NCBI GenBank assembly: GCA_016703625.1
Contig: JADJBP010000011.1
Span: forward strand, 1-64,000
DNA length: 64,000 nucleotides
Reading direction: 5' to 3'
Origin: Chitinophagaceae bacterium
GTDB lineage: Bacteria; Bacteroidota; Bacteroidia; Chitinophagales; Chitinophagaceae
Within the stretch, counting starts at the first letter, position 1; every line of letters begins with the position of its first letter. The notes under the pieces are model-generated. The model saw only the letters and a program-made list of their open reading frames with translations. It was not told the origin of the DNA and did not search any database. Below are positions 23,366 through 31,757 of the stretch, one piece after another. The translations under genes were made by a program, and so were the position numbers.

Positions 23366-24313
23366 TCAGGCCCTGGCAATAAATAATGCCAGTAAAACAA
23401 CCATCAAATAAAAATAAGAACTGAACATTACCCGCCTGGCGCTTTTGGCATTCATATTTTTAAACAACAGCACACTTACATAAACCATCCACAGGTTGCA
23501 GATAAACAATACGGCCATACCTATGATACCGCTGGTTCCCTTTCCGGTTACGCCGGTAAAATAAGGAAGGAATCCCACCGGTATCATCAATGCGCTGTAA
23601 ATGATACTTTGCATGGCGGTGAACCTGGTTGGACCCTTATCAGCAGGAAGCAGTTTAAAACCGGCCGTTTCATAATCTTTATGAGCCAGCCAGGCAATTG
23701 CCCAAAAATGCGGAAACTGCCATAAGAACTGTATGCCGAATAAAACCCAGGCACCTGTCCAGCTGATCGTTTCGTTACCATAAGCGGCTACCCATCCTAT
23801 TAAGCAGGGCAGTGCTCCGGGTATTGCACCAACCAGTACAGAAATGGAATTCACTTTTTTAAGCGGGGTGTAAATAAAGCCATATAAAAAAAGGCTGAAT
23901 AAACTGACCATCGCACTGGTAGTGTTAAAATAATTCCACATCATGAACACGCCTGCGGCACCGGTGATGAAAGCAAAAATGCCTGCTTCAGTCACACCCA
24001 TCCGCCCGCTGGCAACTGGCCTTTGGGCCGTCCGTTTCATCAGGCTGTCGGATGCTTTTTCCAATACCTGGTTAATGGCATTGGCCGACCCGGTGATCAG
24101 CATCCCTGCAACAAAAAGTAAAAGAACTGATATAATTTTTTCCCGAACATAAAACTGTTCATTGGGTGCGATTAAAAAACTGACCACCGTACTGAACACA
24201 ACCATAAAACTTAAAGTGAACTTGATCAACTGAAAGTAATCTTTCACTTTACTGGCCAGCGAATACGATGTTGAGCCGGCAATGGTTATTTTGTCCTGTT
24301 CTGAATTGTTCAA
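23366..24313 (-). CDS. ctaB: Protoheme IX farnesyltransferase (heme O synthase)
   Basis: UbiA-family membrane enzyme of 315 residues that adds a farnesyl group to heme b, giving heme O for the oxidase. The first Asp-rich substrate motif fits NAINQVLEKASDSLMKRT, slightly altered from the classic NxxxDxxxD, and KRTAQRPVASG is the hallmark after it. The second conserved loop is HKDYETAGFKLLP. About nine helices. It lies between subunits I and III, matching its supply role. Confidence 0.93.
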   Translation of the reverse strand: MNNSEQDKITIAGSTSYSLASKVKDYFQLIKFTLSFMVVFSTVVSFLIAPNEQFYVREKIISVLLLFVAGMLITGSANAINQVLEKASDSLMKRTAQRPVASGRMGVTEAGIFAFITGAAGVFMMWNYFNTTSAMVSLFSLFLYGFIYTPLKKVNSISVLVGAIPGALPCLIGWVAAYGNETISWTGAWVLFGIQFLWQFPHFWAIAWLAHKDYETAGFKLLPADKGPTRFTAMQSIIYSALMIPVGFLPYFTGVTGKGTSGIIGMAVLFICNLWMVYVSVLLFKNMNAKSARRVMFSSYFYLMVVLLALFIARA

Positions 24314-24362
24314 AAATCTGAATTTTATTTCGCCCCAAATTCATTGGCCCGTTGAAATATTT

Positions 24363-26165
24363 TTAATGCTTTGATTCATCCTCACCTACCGGTACATCCT
24401 GCGGGATGAATTCTTTGCCATCCTTTGCATAATCATATGCACCGCGGTGTACTTCAGGAATTTCTCCTGGCCAGTTTCCGTGCCCGGGCCTGATGGGTGT
24501 TGTCCATTCCAGTGTATTGGCACCCCAGGGATTTAGTTCGGTAACCTTTCTTCCTTTAAAAATGCTGTAAAAGAAATTGAATACAAACAGTAACTGGGCG
24601 GCAAAAACGATCATCGACACAAAACTGATGAATTCGTTAAGGCCTGCGAACATATTGAAAGAACTCCATCCGGAGTAATCATAATAACGGCGTGGCATAC
24701 CTGCCAGTCCTTCATAGTGCATCGGCCAGAAGATCAGGTATGAGCCGATGATGGTGATCCAGAAATGGATATACGCCATGGTATTATTCAAATAGCGGCC
24801 AAACATTTTGGGGAACCAGTGGTAAACACCGGCAAACATTCCAAAGAATGATGCCACACCCATTACAATATGGAAGTGAGCCACTACAAAATAAGTATCG
24901 TGTAAATGAAGATCAAGTGCAGAGTTACCTAAGAAGATACCTGTTAAACCACCACTGATGAATAAACTTACAAAGCCGATGGCGAATAACATACCCGGCG
25001 TAAAACGGATATTAGCCCGCCACAAGGTAGTTAGCCAGTTAAATACTTTAATAGCTGAAGGAACAGCTATCAATAAAGTAAGTAATACAAACACCGAACC
25101 CAGGAAAGGATTCAGCCCGGTAACAAACATATGGTGTGCCCAAACCAGGAAAGCCAGGATGGCAATCGCAAATACAGATCCCACCATGGCCATATAACCG
25201 AAAATGGGTTTACGGCTGTTCACACTGATGATCTCCGAGCTCATACCCATGGCCGGTAGTAATATAATATAAACTTCGGGGTGCCCCAGGAACCAGAATA
25301 AATGCTGGAACAGGATGGCGCTTCCGCCTTCGTTGGGTAAAATTTTTCCGGCGATCACAATATCACTCAAAAAGAAACTGGTACCCAGGTTACGGTCGAA
25401 TAATAATAAGATGGCTCCTGATAATAGAACCGGGAAAGAAAGTACGCCCAACACCGCGGTAAAGAATAAGGCCCAGATGGTTAACGGCAAACGGGTCATA
25501 CTCATACCCTTTGTACGCATATTGAGAATGGTGGTAATATAGTTTAACCCGCCCAGCAATGAGGAAATAATAAACATGGCCATACTTACCAGCCAGAGAT
25601 CCATGCCGATGATAGAACCGCTGGAAGCTTCGCCCAAAGCGCTTAATGGCGGATAGATCGTCCAGCCTCCGCTTGCAGGGCCGGTCTGAACAAATAAGGA
25701 AGAGAACATGATAATAGAAGCCAGGAAGAAAAACCAATAGCTTAGCATATTCAAAAAAGGCGATGCCATATCTCTTGCACCGATCTGTAAAGGGATCAAA
25801 AAGTTTGCAAAGGTTCCGCTTAACCCGGCTGTCAATACAAAGAAAACCAGGATGGTTCCGTGCATGGTTACCAGGGCATAATAAAATTCAGGTTTCAGTT
25901 TACCTCCAGCAGCCCAATGGCCCAGCAGGTCTTCCAGCCAGGGAAAAGTTGAGTCGGGATAACCCAGCTGCAAACGGAATATTACCGAAAACAATCCGCC
26001 GATGATAGCCCAGATGATACCTGTTATCAAAAACTGCTTGGCAATCATTTTATGATCCTGGCTGAAAACGTATTTTGTTATAAACGTTTCGTGATGATGA
26101 TGTTCATGATGTGCATCGTGTGCTCCGTGAACATCGGCATGTTGTAATGTGGCTACGCTACTCAT
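24363..26165 (-). CDS. ctaD: Cytochrome c oxidase subunit I
   Basis: Catalytic subunit, 600 residues, twelve helices with heme a, heme a3 and CuB. I place the start at MSSVATLQH (26165), before a His-rich leader (DAHHEHHHH). Residues seen: low-spin heme ligand in LVTMHGTILVFFVL, CuB and Tyr cross-link region FWFLGHPEVYIILLPAMG, CuB histidines WAHHMFVTGLNP, and heme ligands DTYFVVAHFHIVMG. The C-terminal end has the usual EWTTPIRPGHGNWP. The upstream open frame (to 26342) belongs to the end of subunit II. Confidence 0.95.
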   Translation of the reverse strand: MSSVATLQHADVHGAHDAHHEHHHHETFITKYVFSQDHKMIAKQFLITGIIWAIIGGLFSVIFRLQLGYPDSTFPWLEDLLGHWAAGGKLKPEFYYALVTMHGTILVFFVLTAGLSGTFANFLIPLQIGARDMASPFLNMLSYWFFFLASIIMFSSLFVQTGPASGGWTIYPPLSALGEASSGSIIGMDLWLVSMAMFIISSLLGGLNYITTILNMRTKGMSMTRLPLTIWALFFTAVLGVLSFPVLLSGAILLLFDRNLGTSFFLSDIVIAGKILPNEGGSAILFQHLFWFLGHPEVYIILLPAMGMSSEIISVNSRKPIFGYMAMVGSVFAIAILAFLVWAHHMFVTGLNPFLGSVFVLLTLLIAVPSAIKVFNWLTTLWRANIRFTPGMLFAIGFVSLFISGGLTGIFLGNSALDLHLHDTYFVVAHFHIVMGVASFFGMFAGVYHWFPKMFGRYLNNTMAYIHFWITIIGSYLIFWPMHYEGLAGMPRRYYDYSGWSSFNMFAGLNEFISFVSMIVFAAQLLFVFNFFYSIFKGRKVTELNPWGANTLEWTTPIRPGHGNWPGEIPEVHRGAYDYAKDGKEFIPQDVPVGEDESKH

Positions 26166-26209
26166 ATTCTTACTTTTTAATTCGCCCGGCATACATTCAA
26201 CGGGGACCT

Positions 26210-27274
26210 GTCGGTATCCCGTTTTAATTTTTTTTGCAGGCAGAACCTGTGTTACCTGTTTAATTGTACTGTCTGTTATATTTTGAACCGGGGCCTTGTC
26301 CGGGAACAAAGTATAGTACTCGATTTTTGTTCTGCCAGCCATTTTTTATATTCTTCCATGGTCTCCACAATGATCACACCACGCATGGCATAGTGACTTG
26401 AACCGCATAACTGGTCACAGGCAATTTCAAAATTGAATTCAGGGTTGCCGGTTTTCTTCTTCATGTCGGCCGTTGTGATGTTTGGGGTAAACCATTGTGT
26501 GGTTGGAATGCCCGGAACCGCATCCATCTTCATCCTGAAATGCGGAAGTCCAACATCATGGATCACATCCTGCGAATGAATGACCATTTTAACCGGTACA
26601 CCAACCGGAATGTGCATGGTTGTATTGATATGAATATCATCATGGCTTGCAGGGTCTGCAAAATCAACCCCCAGGTTATTTTTTGCCGTGGTTAATTTAT
26701 AATTCTTTTTTCCCAGCACTTTATCAGCGCCCGGGTACCTGAACTCCCAGGCAAACTGGTGGCCGGTCACTTCTACCACTATGGAATCCTTTGGTGCATC
26801 ACCGGTAATTTTAAACCAGTATTTCAATCCAAAAACAACCAGCACTGTTAAAAAGATAGCCGGTACGGTTGTCCAGATCAGTTCAAGTTTTGTGTTGTGC
26901 GGAAAATAAAATGCTTTTTGGCCGTCTTTTTCCTGGTATTTAAAAGAGAACCAGAATAATAAAACCTGCGTGATCACAAATACAACGCCGGTGATGGCAA
27001 TGGTGATGAGCAGCATCAGGTCGATCTTTTCTCCTTCAACAGAAGCTGAGCCCTGGGGGAATAAGGTTTTACCGTAATACAGTTCATTGCAGTACCAGGC
27101 GCCGATCAATCCAAACACGAGGAATCCAAGCAGGAAAAATGCATTGATCTTATTATTCTGTTTACGGGTCTTATCCTCACCTTATAAAACGCTGACATAT
27201 TCACTGGCCTTCGCAATCTGAAAAATGACTACGAAGATCAGTACCCCTAAAGCTATCATTAAAAACTCCTTCAT
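26210..27274 (-). CDS. ctaC: Cytochrome c oxidase subunit II, in-frame stop and 3' frameshift
   Basis: CuA-bearing subunit that accepts electrons from cytochrome c. The true start is ATG at 27274 (MKEFLMIALGVLIFVVIFQI, first helix). A TAA at 27182-27184 interrupts ASEYVSVL-stop-GEDKTRKQ, where related proteins have a basic residue. Reading continues through the second helix and two-helix hairpin. The CuA domain follows: FAWEFRYPGAD, VIHSQDVIHDVGLPHFRMKM (first His), then CDQLCGSSHYAMRG (two Cys, His, Met). At AEQKS (about 26320) one base is missing and the EYYTLFPDKAP tail lies in the subunit I frame. A second shift at an eight-A run near 26235 would supply its stop. Confidence 0.88.
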
Positions 27275-27372
27275 GATTCAAAGTTATTTTCTGTAAATGT
27301 TATTCTAATCTCTTGTTTAAAACCCAATTCAATATTCACCTGCTTTCTGCCTCAAACGCAGGCCATTAATAA

Positions 27373-28626
27373 TTAAGTATGGTGAATCATACTCTCTTTT
27401 AAGAAAGGATGATTTTTTGCCAGCAATGAATGTTTGGTTAAATACCTTCCGGTACCCCACATGATCAAACCAATGAACAAAGCTGCAGTTCCAAATTCAA
27501 AAAATCCCAATGAATAATGTGCATGTAATGTACCCGGCATCACCATCTGGAAGAAATCTATCCAGTGGCCAAAAATGATCAGCACGGCCATGAAGGTTAC
27601 CATGGTCCAGTTTCTTTTGGACCCTTTTTTCATCAGTATCAATAACGGGCAAAGGAAATTAATGATCAGGTTCAGGAAGAAAATGGCTTTATAAGGGCCC
27701 GCTTTTTCTGCTGTACCGATCCTCTCAATAAAATATTTTGTTTCTTCCGGCTGGTTACTGTACCAGATCAGCATGTATTGAGAGAACCACAGGTATGTCC
27801 AGAATACCGAGAAGGCAAACATGAATTTTCCAAGATCGTGCAGATGCTCTTCGGTAACATACTCAAGCTGCCCGCGGTTCTTTAAATAAATTACAAACAG
27901 GGCGATCAGCGACATCCCCGATACAAAAGTGCTTGCAAAAGTATACCAGCTGAACATGGTGCTGTACCAGTGTGCATCAATACTCATGATCCAGAGCCAT
28001 GGAATGGTTGATGCCACAGTTAAGGTAAATACAACGGTATATAAAGAAGCCCATACGGTATTGTCCCAGATCCACTTTTTACCGGTCTCATAATCCATAT
28101 GTCCTTTTCTATCACTTTCCAGGCTGAGGCTGCGCATTTTTTTGCCAAGGAACCACCACAGGAAAATGGTACAGAAAGAGAAGATGGCATAGAACATCGG
28201 GTTCAAAAATCCTTTTTTGCCGTTTAATATATGATCATTTGCAACCGCTTCTTTATCCAGCCAGTGATATATATCTGTACGGTGTCCAAAAACGATCGAC
28301 ATTAAAATAACAAATGTAATAACACCCAAAATGGGTACCACGCTGGAGATGGCTTCCGAAACCCTTCTGAAAGCAACAACCCAGCCGGCCATGGCCATGG
28401 TGGTTACACAAATAAAGAACATGGCTGCATTTACCACCAGTAAAAAGAACACGCTGTTTTGCAGCAGTACGGCCCAAAATCGGGTACTGTTCACGTTTTC
28501 GCCATGCCCTGCATGTGCAAACGGATTGAACATTATAAATCCATACAACAATGCCACAACGCCGACAGCGATCAGTCCATACGTCCACTTTTTATAACTG
28601 CCCGGTAATTGAAATTGATGATCCAT
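27373..28626 (-). CDS. actF: Alternative complex III subunit ActF
   Basis: Quinone-binding membrane subunit of the Act complex, 417 residues, about ten helices. It belongs to the NrfD-like ActF type with a short N-terminal stretch. Typical segments are FWAVLLQNSVFFLLVVNAAM, WIWDNTVWASLYTVVFTLTV, FMFAFSVFWTYLWFSQYMLI (well-conserved WTYLWFSQY) and FGHWIDFFQMVMPG. It sits between actE and the oxidase genes, as in other Bacteroidota. Confidence 0.93.
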   Translation of the reverse strand: MDHQFQLPGSYKKWTYGLIAVGVVALLYGFIMFNPFAHAGHGENVNSTRFWAVLLQNSVFFLLVVNAAMFFICVTTMAMAGWVVAFRRVSEAISSVVPILGVITFVILMSIVFGHRTDIYHWLDKEAVANDHILNGKKGFLNPMFYAIFSFCTIFLWWFLGKKMRSLSLESDRKGHMDYETGKKWIWDNTVWASLYTVVFTLTVASTIPWLWIMSIDAHWYSTMFSWYTFASTFVSGMSLIALFVIYLKNRGQLEYVTEEHLHDLGKFMFAFSVFWTYLWFSQYMLIWYSNQPEETKYFIERIGTAEKAGPYKAIFFLNLIINFLCPLLILMKKGSKRNWTMVTFMAVLIIFGHWIDFFQMVMPGTLHAHYSLGFFEFGTAALFIGLIMWGTGRYLTKHSLLAKNHPFLKESMIHHT

Positions 28627-28654
28627 CTAAGCTTTATTTTGTGTTAATATTCTA

Positions 28655-28868
28655 TATTTTTTTGCTAAGAGTGCAAACGGGAAAAAGAGTTTTGATCTTT
28701 AACTCCTTTCCTCTTTTTGGCTCTTAGTTAAATTTCCTACTTCTATACTGCCGCACTATCTGTTTTTTGCTAAGAGGACAAACGGGAAAAAGAGTTTTGA
28801 TCTTTACCTCCTTTCCTCTTTTTTACGCTTAGCTAAATTTTCTACTTCTTTACCACCACACTATCTGT
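28655..28868. repeat. Tandem duplication (about 106 bp) covering the actE 3' end
   Basis: Two direct copies (about 28661-28760 and 28769-28868) share CAAACGGGAAAAAGAG, TTTTGATCTTTA, CTCCTTTCCTCTTTTT and a CACTATCTG end, with scattered mismatches. The copy next to actE carries that gene's last codons (DSVVVKK, stop). The outer copy is a decayed version (DSAAV, stop). Each copy contains CTAAGAG and a CTCTTAG or CGCTTAG arm that can fold with AAAAAGAG/CTCTTTTT. Confidence 0.8.
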
Positions 28869-29509
28869 TTTTACCGGCGCTTTTACAGCTGCTGTTGAAT
28901 CAGCTGCCGGCTTTGATTCCAGTGTTCTGATATACTGTACAATTCTCCAGCGCTGCTCACGGCTTAACTGTGAGGCATAACTGCCCATATTATTCTGGCC
29001 ATAGGTCATTACATAAAATATCCTGCCATCGCTGTATGTTGGTGATGTGGCAATAATACTTTTTACACCGCCTACTTTGGGAGCCAGCGGACCGTTGGCT
29101 TCGCCTTTGGCGCCATGGCAAACAGCACAATTGATATTGAACAACCGGCCTGCTTCCTCCAGTTCTTTACCGGTTAAAGGTTGCAGTGGATTTTTTACCT
29201 GTGCACTCAAATTAATTAAAGCATTGCTGTCTATAGGGCCATTGGCAGGATTGGGAACTACAGAAAAGGGAAATTGTTCGCCTCTTTTTATAGTACCGGC
29301 CGGTGACATGGTATTATAGAATATCTTATGCCCTGCATCATTTGGATCAGCAGTAAAAATGGATGAGTCGCGGGTTGCATAGGTTTCATATGCACGGCTG
29401 TAAGCCATATCCGGCATATAGATCGTCCCGGGGTCACGTTTATCTTTACAACCAATAAACACAGCAGCCGTTGACAAGATCAGTGTTGCTATAATTGCAA
29501 TTTTTTCAT
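28842..29509 (-). CDS. actE: Alternative complex III cytochrome c subunit ActE, frameshift in signal peptide
   Basis: Monoheme lipoprotein of the Act complex. The corrected start is ATG at 29509 (MKKIAIIATLILS), which needs one extra A in the six-A run at 29501-29506. The lipobox VFIGC gives a mature acylated Cys. A linker region (IYMPDMAYSRAYETYA is conserved in the family) leads to the c-type domain: CAVCHGAKGEANGPLAP heme site, then YVMTYGQNNMGSYASQL with the Met ligand. The tail is Ala/Lys rich. Its 3' end is duplicated downstream. Confidence 0.9.
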
Positions 29510-29570
29510 TCTGATAATCTTCTTATTATATAATGAGGAGTTTATGTCCCCGTTCTCATTTTTATTACTA

Positions 29571-30158
29571 TTAATACCCCGGTTCTTCTTTATACAGTTT
29601 TTGTTCCCGGTCGTACCTGCCGATCCACCAGCCTGTTTCCACTTCCTGTATATTTATTTCCTGTGCGCCGGCAGTCTGTAAAAAAGACTGTACTTCAGCA
29701 TCATTTGTTTTTTCGGTACATTCTATCACCATTACAAACAGGTCGTCGGTTGCCCTGGGGTGAAAATGGTGCTTCTTTACAAAAGGCGCCAGGTTACACA
29801 GGTAACAAAATGTAAGTACCATACCCACAGCCGAAAATAAAACGGTAAGCTCAAAAGTGATGGGGATCCAGGCCGGCAAAGCAAAATTTGGTTTACCGCC
29901 GATATTCAGTGGCCAGTCTTTGGTGAAAACCCAGCTCATGAATGTAAGCGCCGTGGTGGTACCGGTAATGGCATAAATAAATCCAGCGGTATGCAGGCTG
30001 GTTTCACGGATGCCCATGGCATGATCCAGGCCATGCACCGGGAAAGGTGTGTACACATCGTGTATCTTATAACCTGCCTTGCGAACATTTTTCACCGCAG
30101 GAAACAAAACCTTTTCGTCAGTAAATGATCCTACAACAAAACTTTTTAATTCCTCCAT
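29571..30158 (-). CDS. actD: Alternative complex III subunit ActD (DUF3341)
   Basis: Membrane-associated subunit, 195 residues. An N-terminal ferredoxin-like domain (VVGSFTDEKVLFPAVKNVRK, then YTPFPVHGLDHAMGI, the family signature) is followed by two helices (about 58-80 and 100-125). A C-terminal segment carries the HFHPRATDDLFVMVIE hallmark. The family has no cofactor and helps hold the complex together. 62 bp from actE, 43 bp after actC. Confidence 0.93.
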   Translation of the reverse strand: MEELKSFVVGSFTDEKVLFPAVKNVRKAGYKIHDVYTPFPVHGLDHAMGIRETSLHTAGFIYAITGTTTALTFMSWVFTKDWPLNIGGKPNFALPAWIPITFELTVLFSAVGMVLTFCYLCNLAPFVKKHHFHPRATDDLFVMVIECTEKTNDAEVQSFLQTAGAQEINIQEVETGWWIGRYDREQKLYKEEPGY

Positions 30159-30200
30159 ATTTATTTTAAACTTTTAAACGTCTTAAACCTTTTAAACTAA

Positions 30201-31655
30201 TTAATGATGCCCATGCCCCACTTCCTCCTGGTAAAATTTCTCCGCATCTGCTTTTTCCAGGTCACTCATTTTCACTTTATAATTTTCGCCGCTGGTTTTT
30301 AAAACAGCCTTGATCTCGGCTACCGCAATAACCGGGAAGTATTTTGCAAACAGGAAGAAACAGGTAAAGAACAACCCGAATGTACCGAGGTAAAAACCGA
30401 TCTCCCAGATGGAGGGACTGTAATACGTACTCCATGATGATGGCAGGTAATCCCTGTACACGGAAGTAACGATAATTACAAAACGCTCGAACCACATACC
30501 GATGTTCACTATGATACTCATGAAGAATGTAACGGTGATATTTCTCCTGAGCTTACGGCTCCAGAATAACTGTGGCGATACCACGTTACAGAACATCATC
30601 AGCCAGTAGCTCCAGCCATAAGGACTGAACAGGTTGGCACGGTTCTCTTTAAAGGCATACCACTCGTATGGGTTTTGCCCGTACCAGGCTATGAACAACT
30701 CGGTCAAATAGGCACAGCCCACAATGCTACCCGTTAGTACTATAACTTTATTCATGGCCTCAATATGGCCAATGGTAATATAATCCTGCAGGTTTAAAAC
30801 TTTACGTACCACGATCATCAGCGTTTGCACCATGGCAAAACCACTGAAGATGGCACCGGCCACAAAGTATGGCGGAAAGATGGTGGTATGCCAGCCCGGA
30901 ACAATGGATGTGGCAAAGTCGAAAGATACAATGGTATGTACCGATAATACCAGCGGTGTACTTAAACCCGCCAATACCAGTGATAATGATTCATGCCGTT
31001 GCCAGTGTTTGGTACTCCCGGTCCAGCCGAAAGAAGCAACACCATAAAACATTTTACGGAATTTTGTTTTTGCACGGTCCCTTACCGTTGCCAGGTCGGG
31101 TAACAGTCCCGAGTACCAGAATAATAGGGAAACAGTGAAATAAGTTGATATCGCAAACACATCCCACAAAAGCGGGGAGTTGAAGTTAACCCACAAAGGA
31201 CCGCGGCTGTTGGGATAAGGCAATACAAAGAAAGCCATCCAAACCCTTCCCATATGCCAGATCGGGAACTGGCCTGCGCACATTACCGCAAATATCGTCA
31301 TCGCTTCTGCTGCACGGTTTACACCCGTTCTCCAGCCCTGGCGGAATAATAATAAGATCGCCGAGATCAATGTACCGGCATGACCGATACCTACCCACCA
31401 TACGAAGTTGGTGATATCCCAACCCCAGCCAATGGTCTTGTTCACGTTCCACTGGCCGATACCATAGGTAACCTCCCGGTAAACACTGTACACCCCGAAT
31501 AATAATAAACCGACACTGATAAAAAATCCAATGTACCAGAGCTTGCTCGGTTTCATCTCAATGGGACGTATGATATCTTCCGTTACCTGGTGATAATCCT
31601 TGTTACCATCAACCAGCGGTTCCCTTTGTTGCGATTCGTATTTCAGTAATGACAT
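30201..31655 (-). CDS. actC: Alternative complex III subunit ActC (NrfD-like)
   Basis: Integral quinol-binding subunit of 484 residues, about ten helices. Signatures include ITNFVWWVGIGHAGTLISAI (conserved G-H-A-G-T, quinol site region), GRVWMAFFVLPYPNSRGPLW, and VSFDFATSIVPGWHTTIFPP. A charged C-terminal tail ends with HGHH. Transfers electrons from menaquinol to the ActB Fe-S chain together with ActF. Confidence 0.95.
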   Translation of the reverse strand: MSLLKYESQQREPLVDGNKDYHQVTEDIIRPIEMKPSKLWYIGFFISVGLLLFGVYSVYREVTYGIGQWNVNKTIGWGWDITNFVWWVGIGHAGTLISAILLLFRQGWRTGVNRAAEAMTIFAVMCAGQFPIWHMGRVWMAFFVLPYPNSRGPLWVNFNSPLLWDVFAISTYFTVSLLFWYSGLLPDLATVRDRAKTKFRKMFYGVASFGWTGSTKHWQRHESLSLVLAGLSTPLVLSVHTIVSFDFATSIVPGWHTTIFPPYFVAGAIFSGFAMVQTLMIVVRKVLNLQDYITIGHIEAMNKVIVLTGSIVGCAYLTELFIAWYGQNPYEWYAFKENRANLFSPYGWSYWLMMFCNVVSPQLFWSRKLRRNITVTFFMSIIVNIGMWFERFVIIVTSVYRDYLPSSWSTYYSPSIWEIGFYLGTFGLFFTCFFLFAKYFPVIAVAEIKAVLKTSGENYKVKMSDLEKADAEKFYQEEVGHGHH

Positions 31656-31757
31656 ATTTTTTTAAGTCAAAAGTCAAAAAATCAAAAAAATGAAACGGGT
31701 TCTCCTTTTAAATTTTTACTTTTTATTTTTTACTTGTTTTGATATCCACAGATTTTT

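Noticed and set aside
24363..26342. Longer N-terminus for oxidase subunit I starting at 26342
   Set aside because: The extra residues are the end of subunit II in its shifted frame; MSSVATLQH at 26165 is the proper start.
28655..28868. Insertion sequence between actE and actF
   Set aside because: No transposase or terminal inverted repeats; it is a direct duplication of local sequence.
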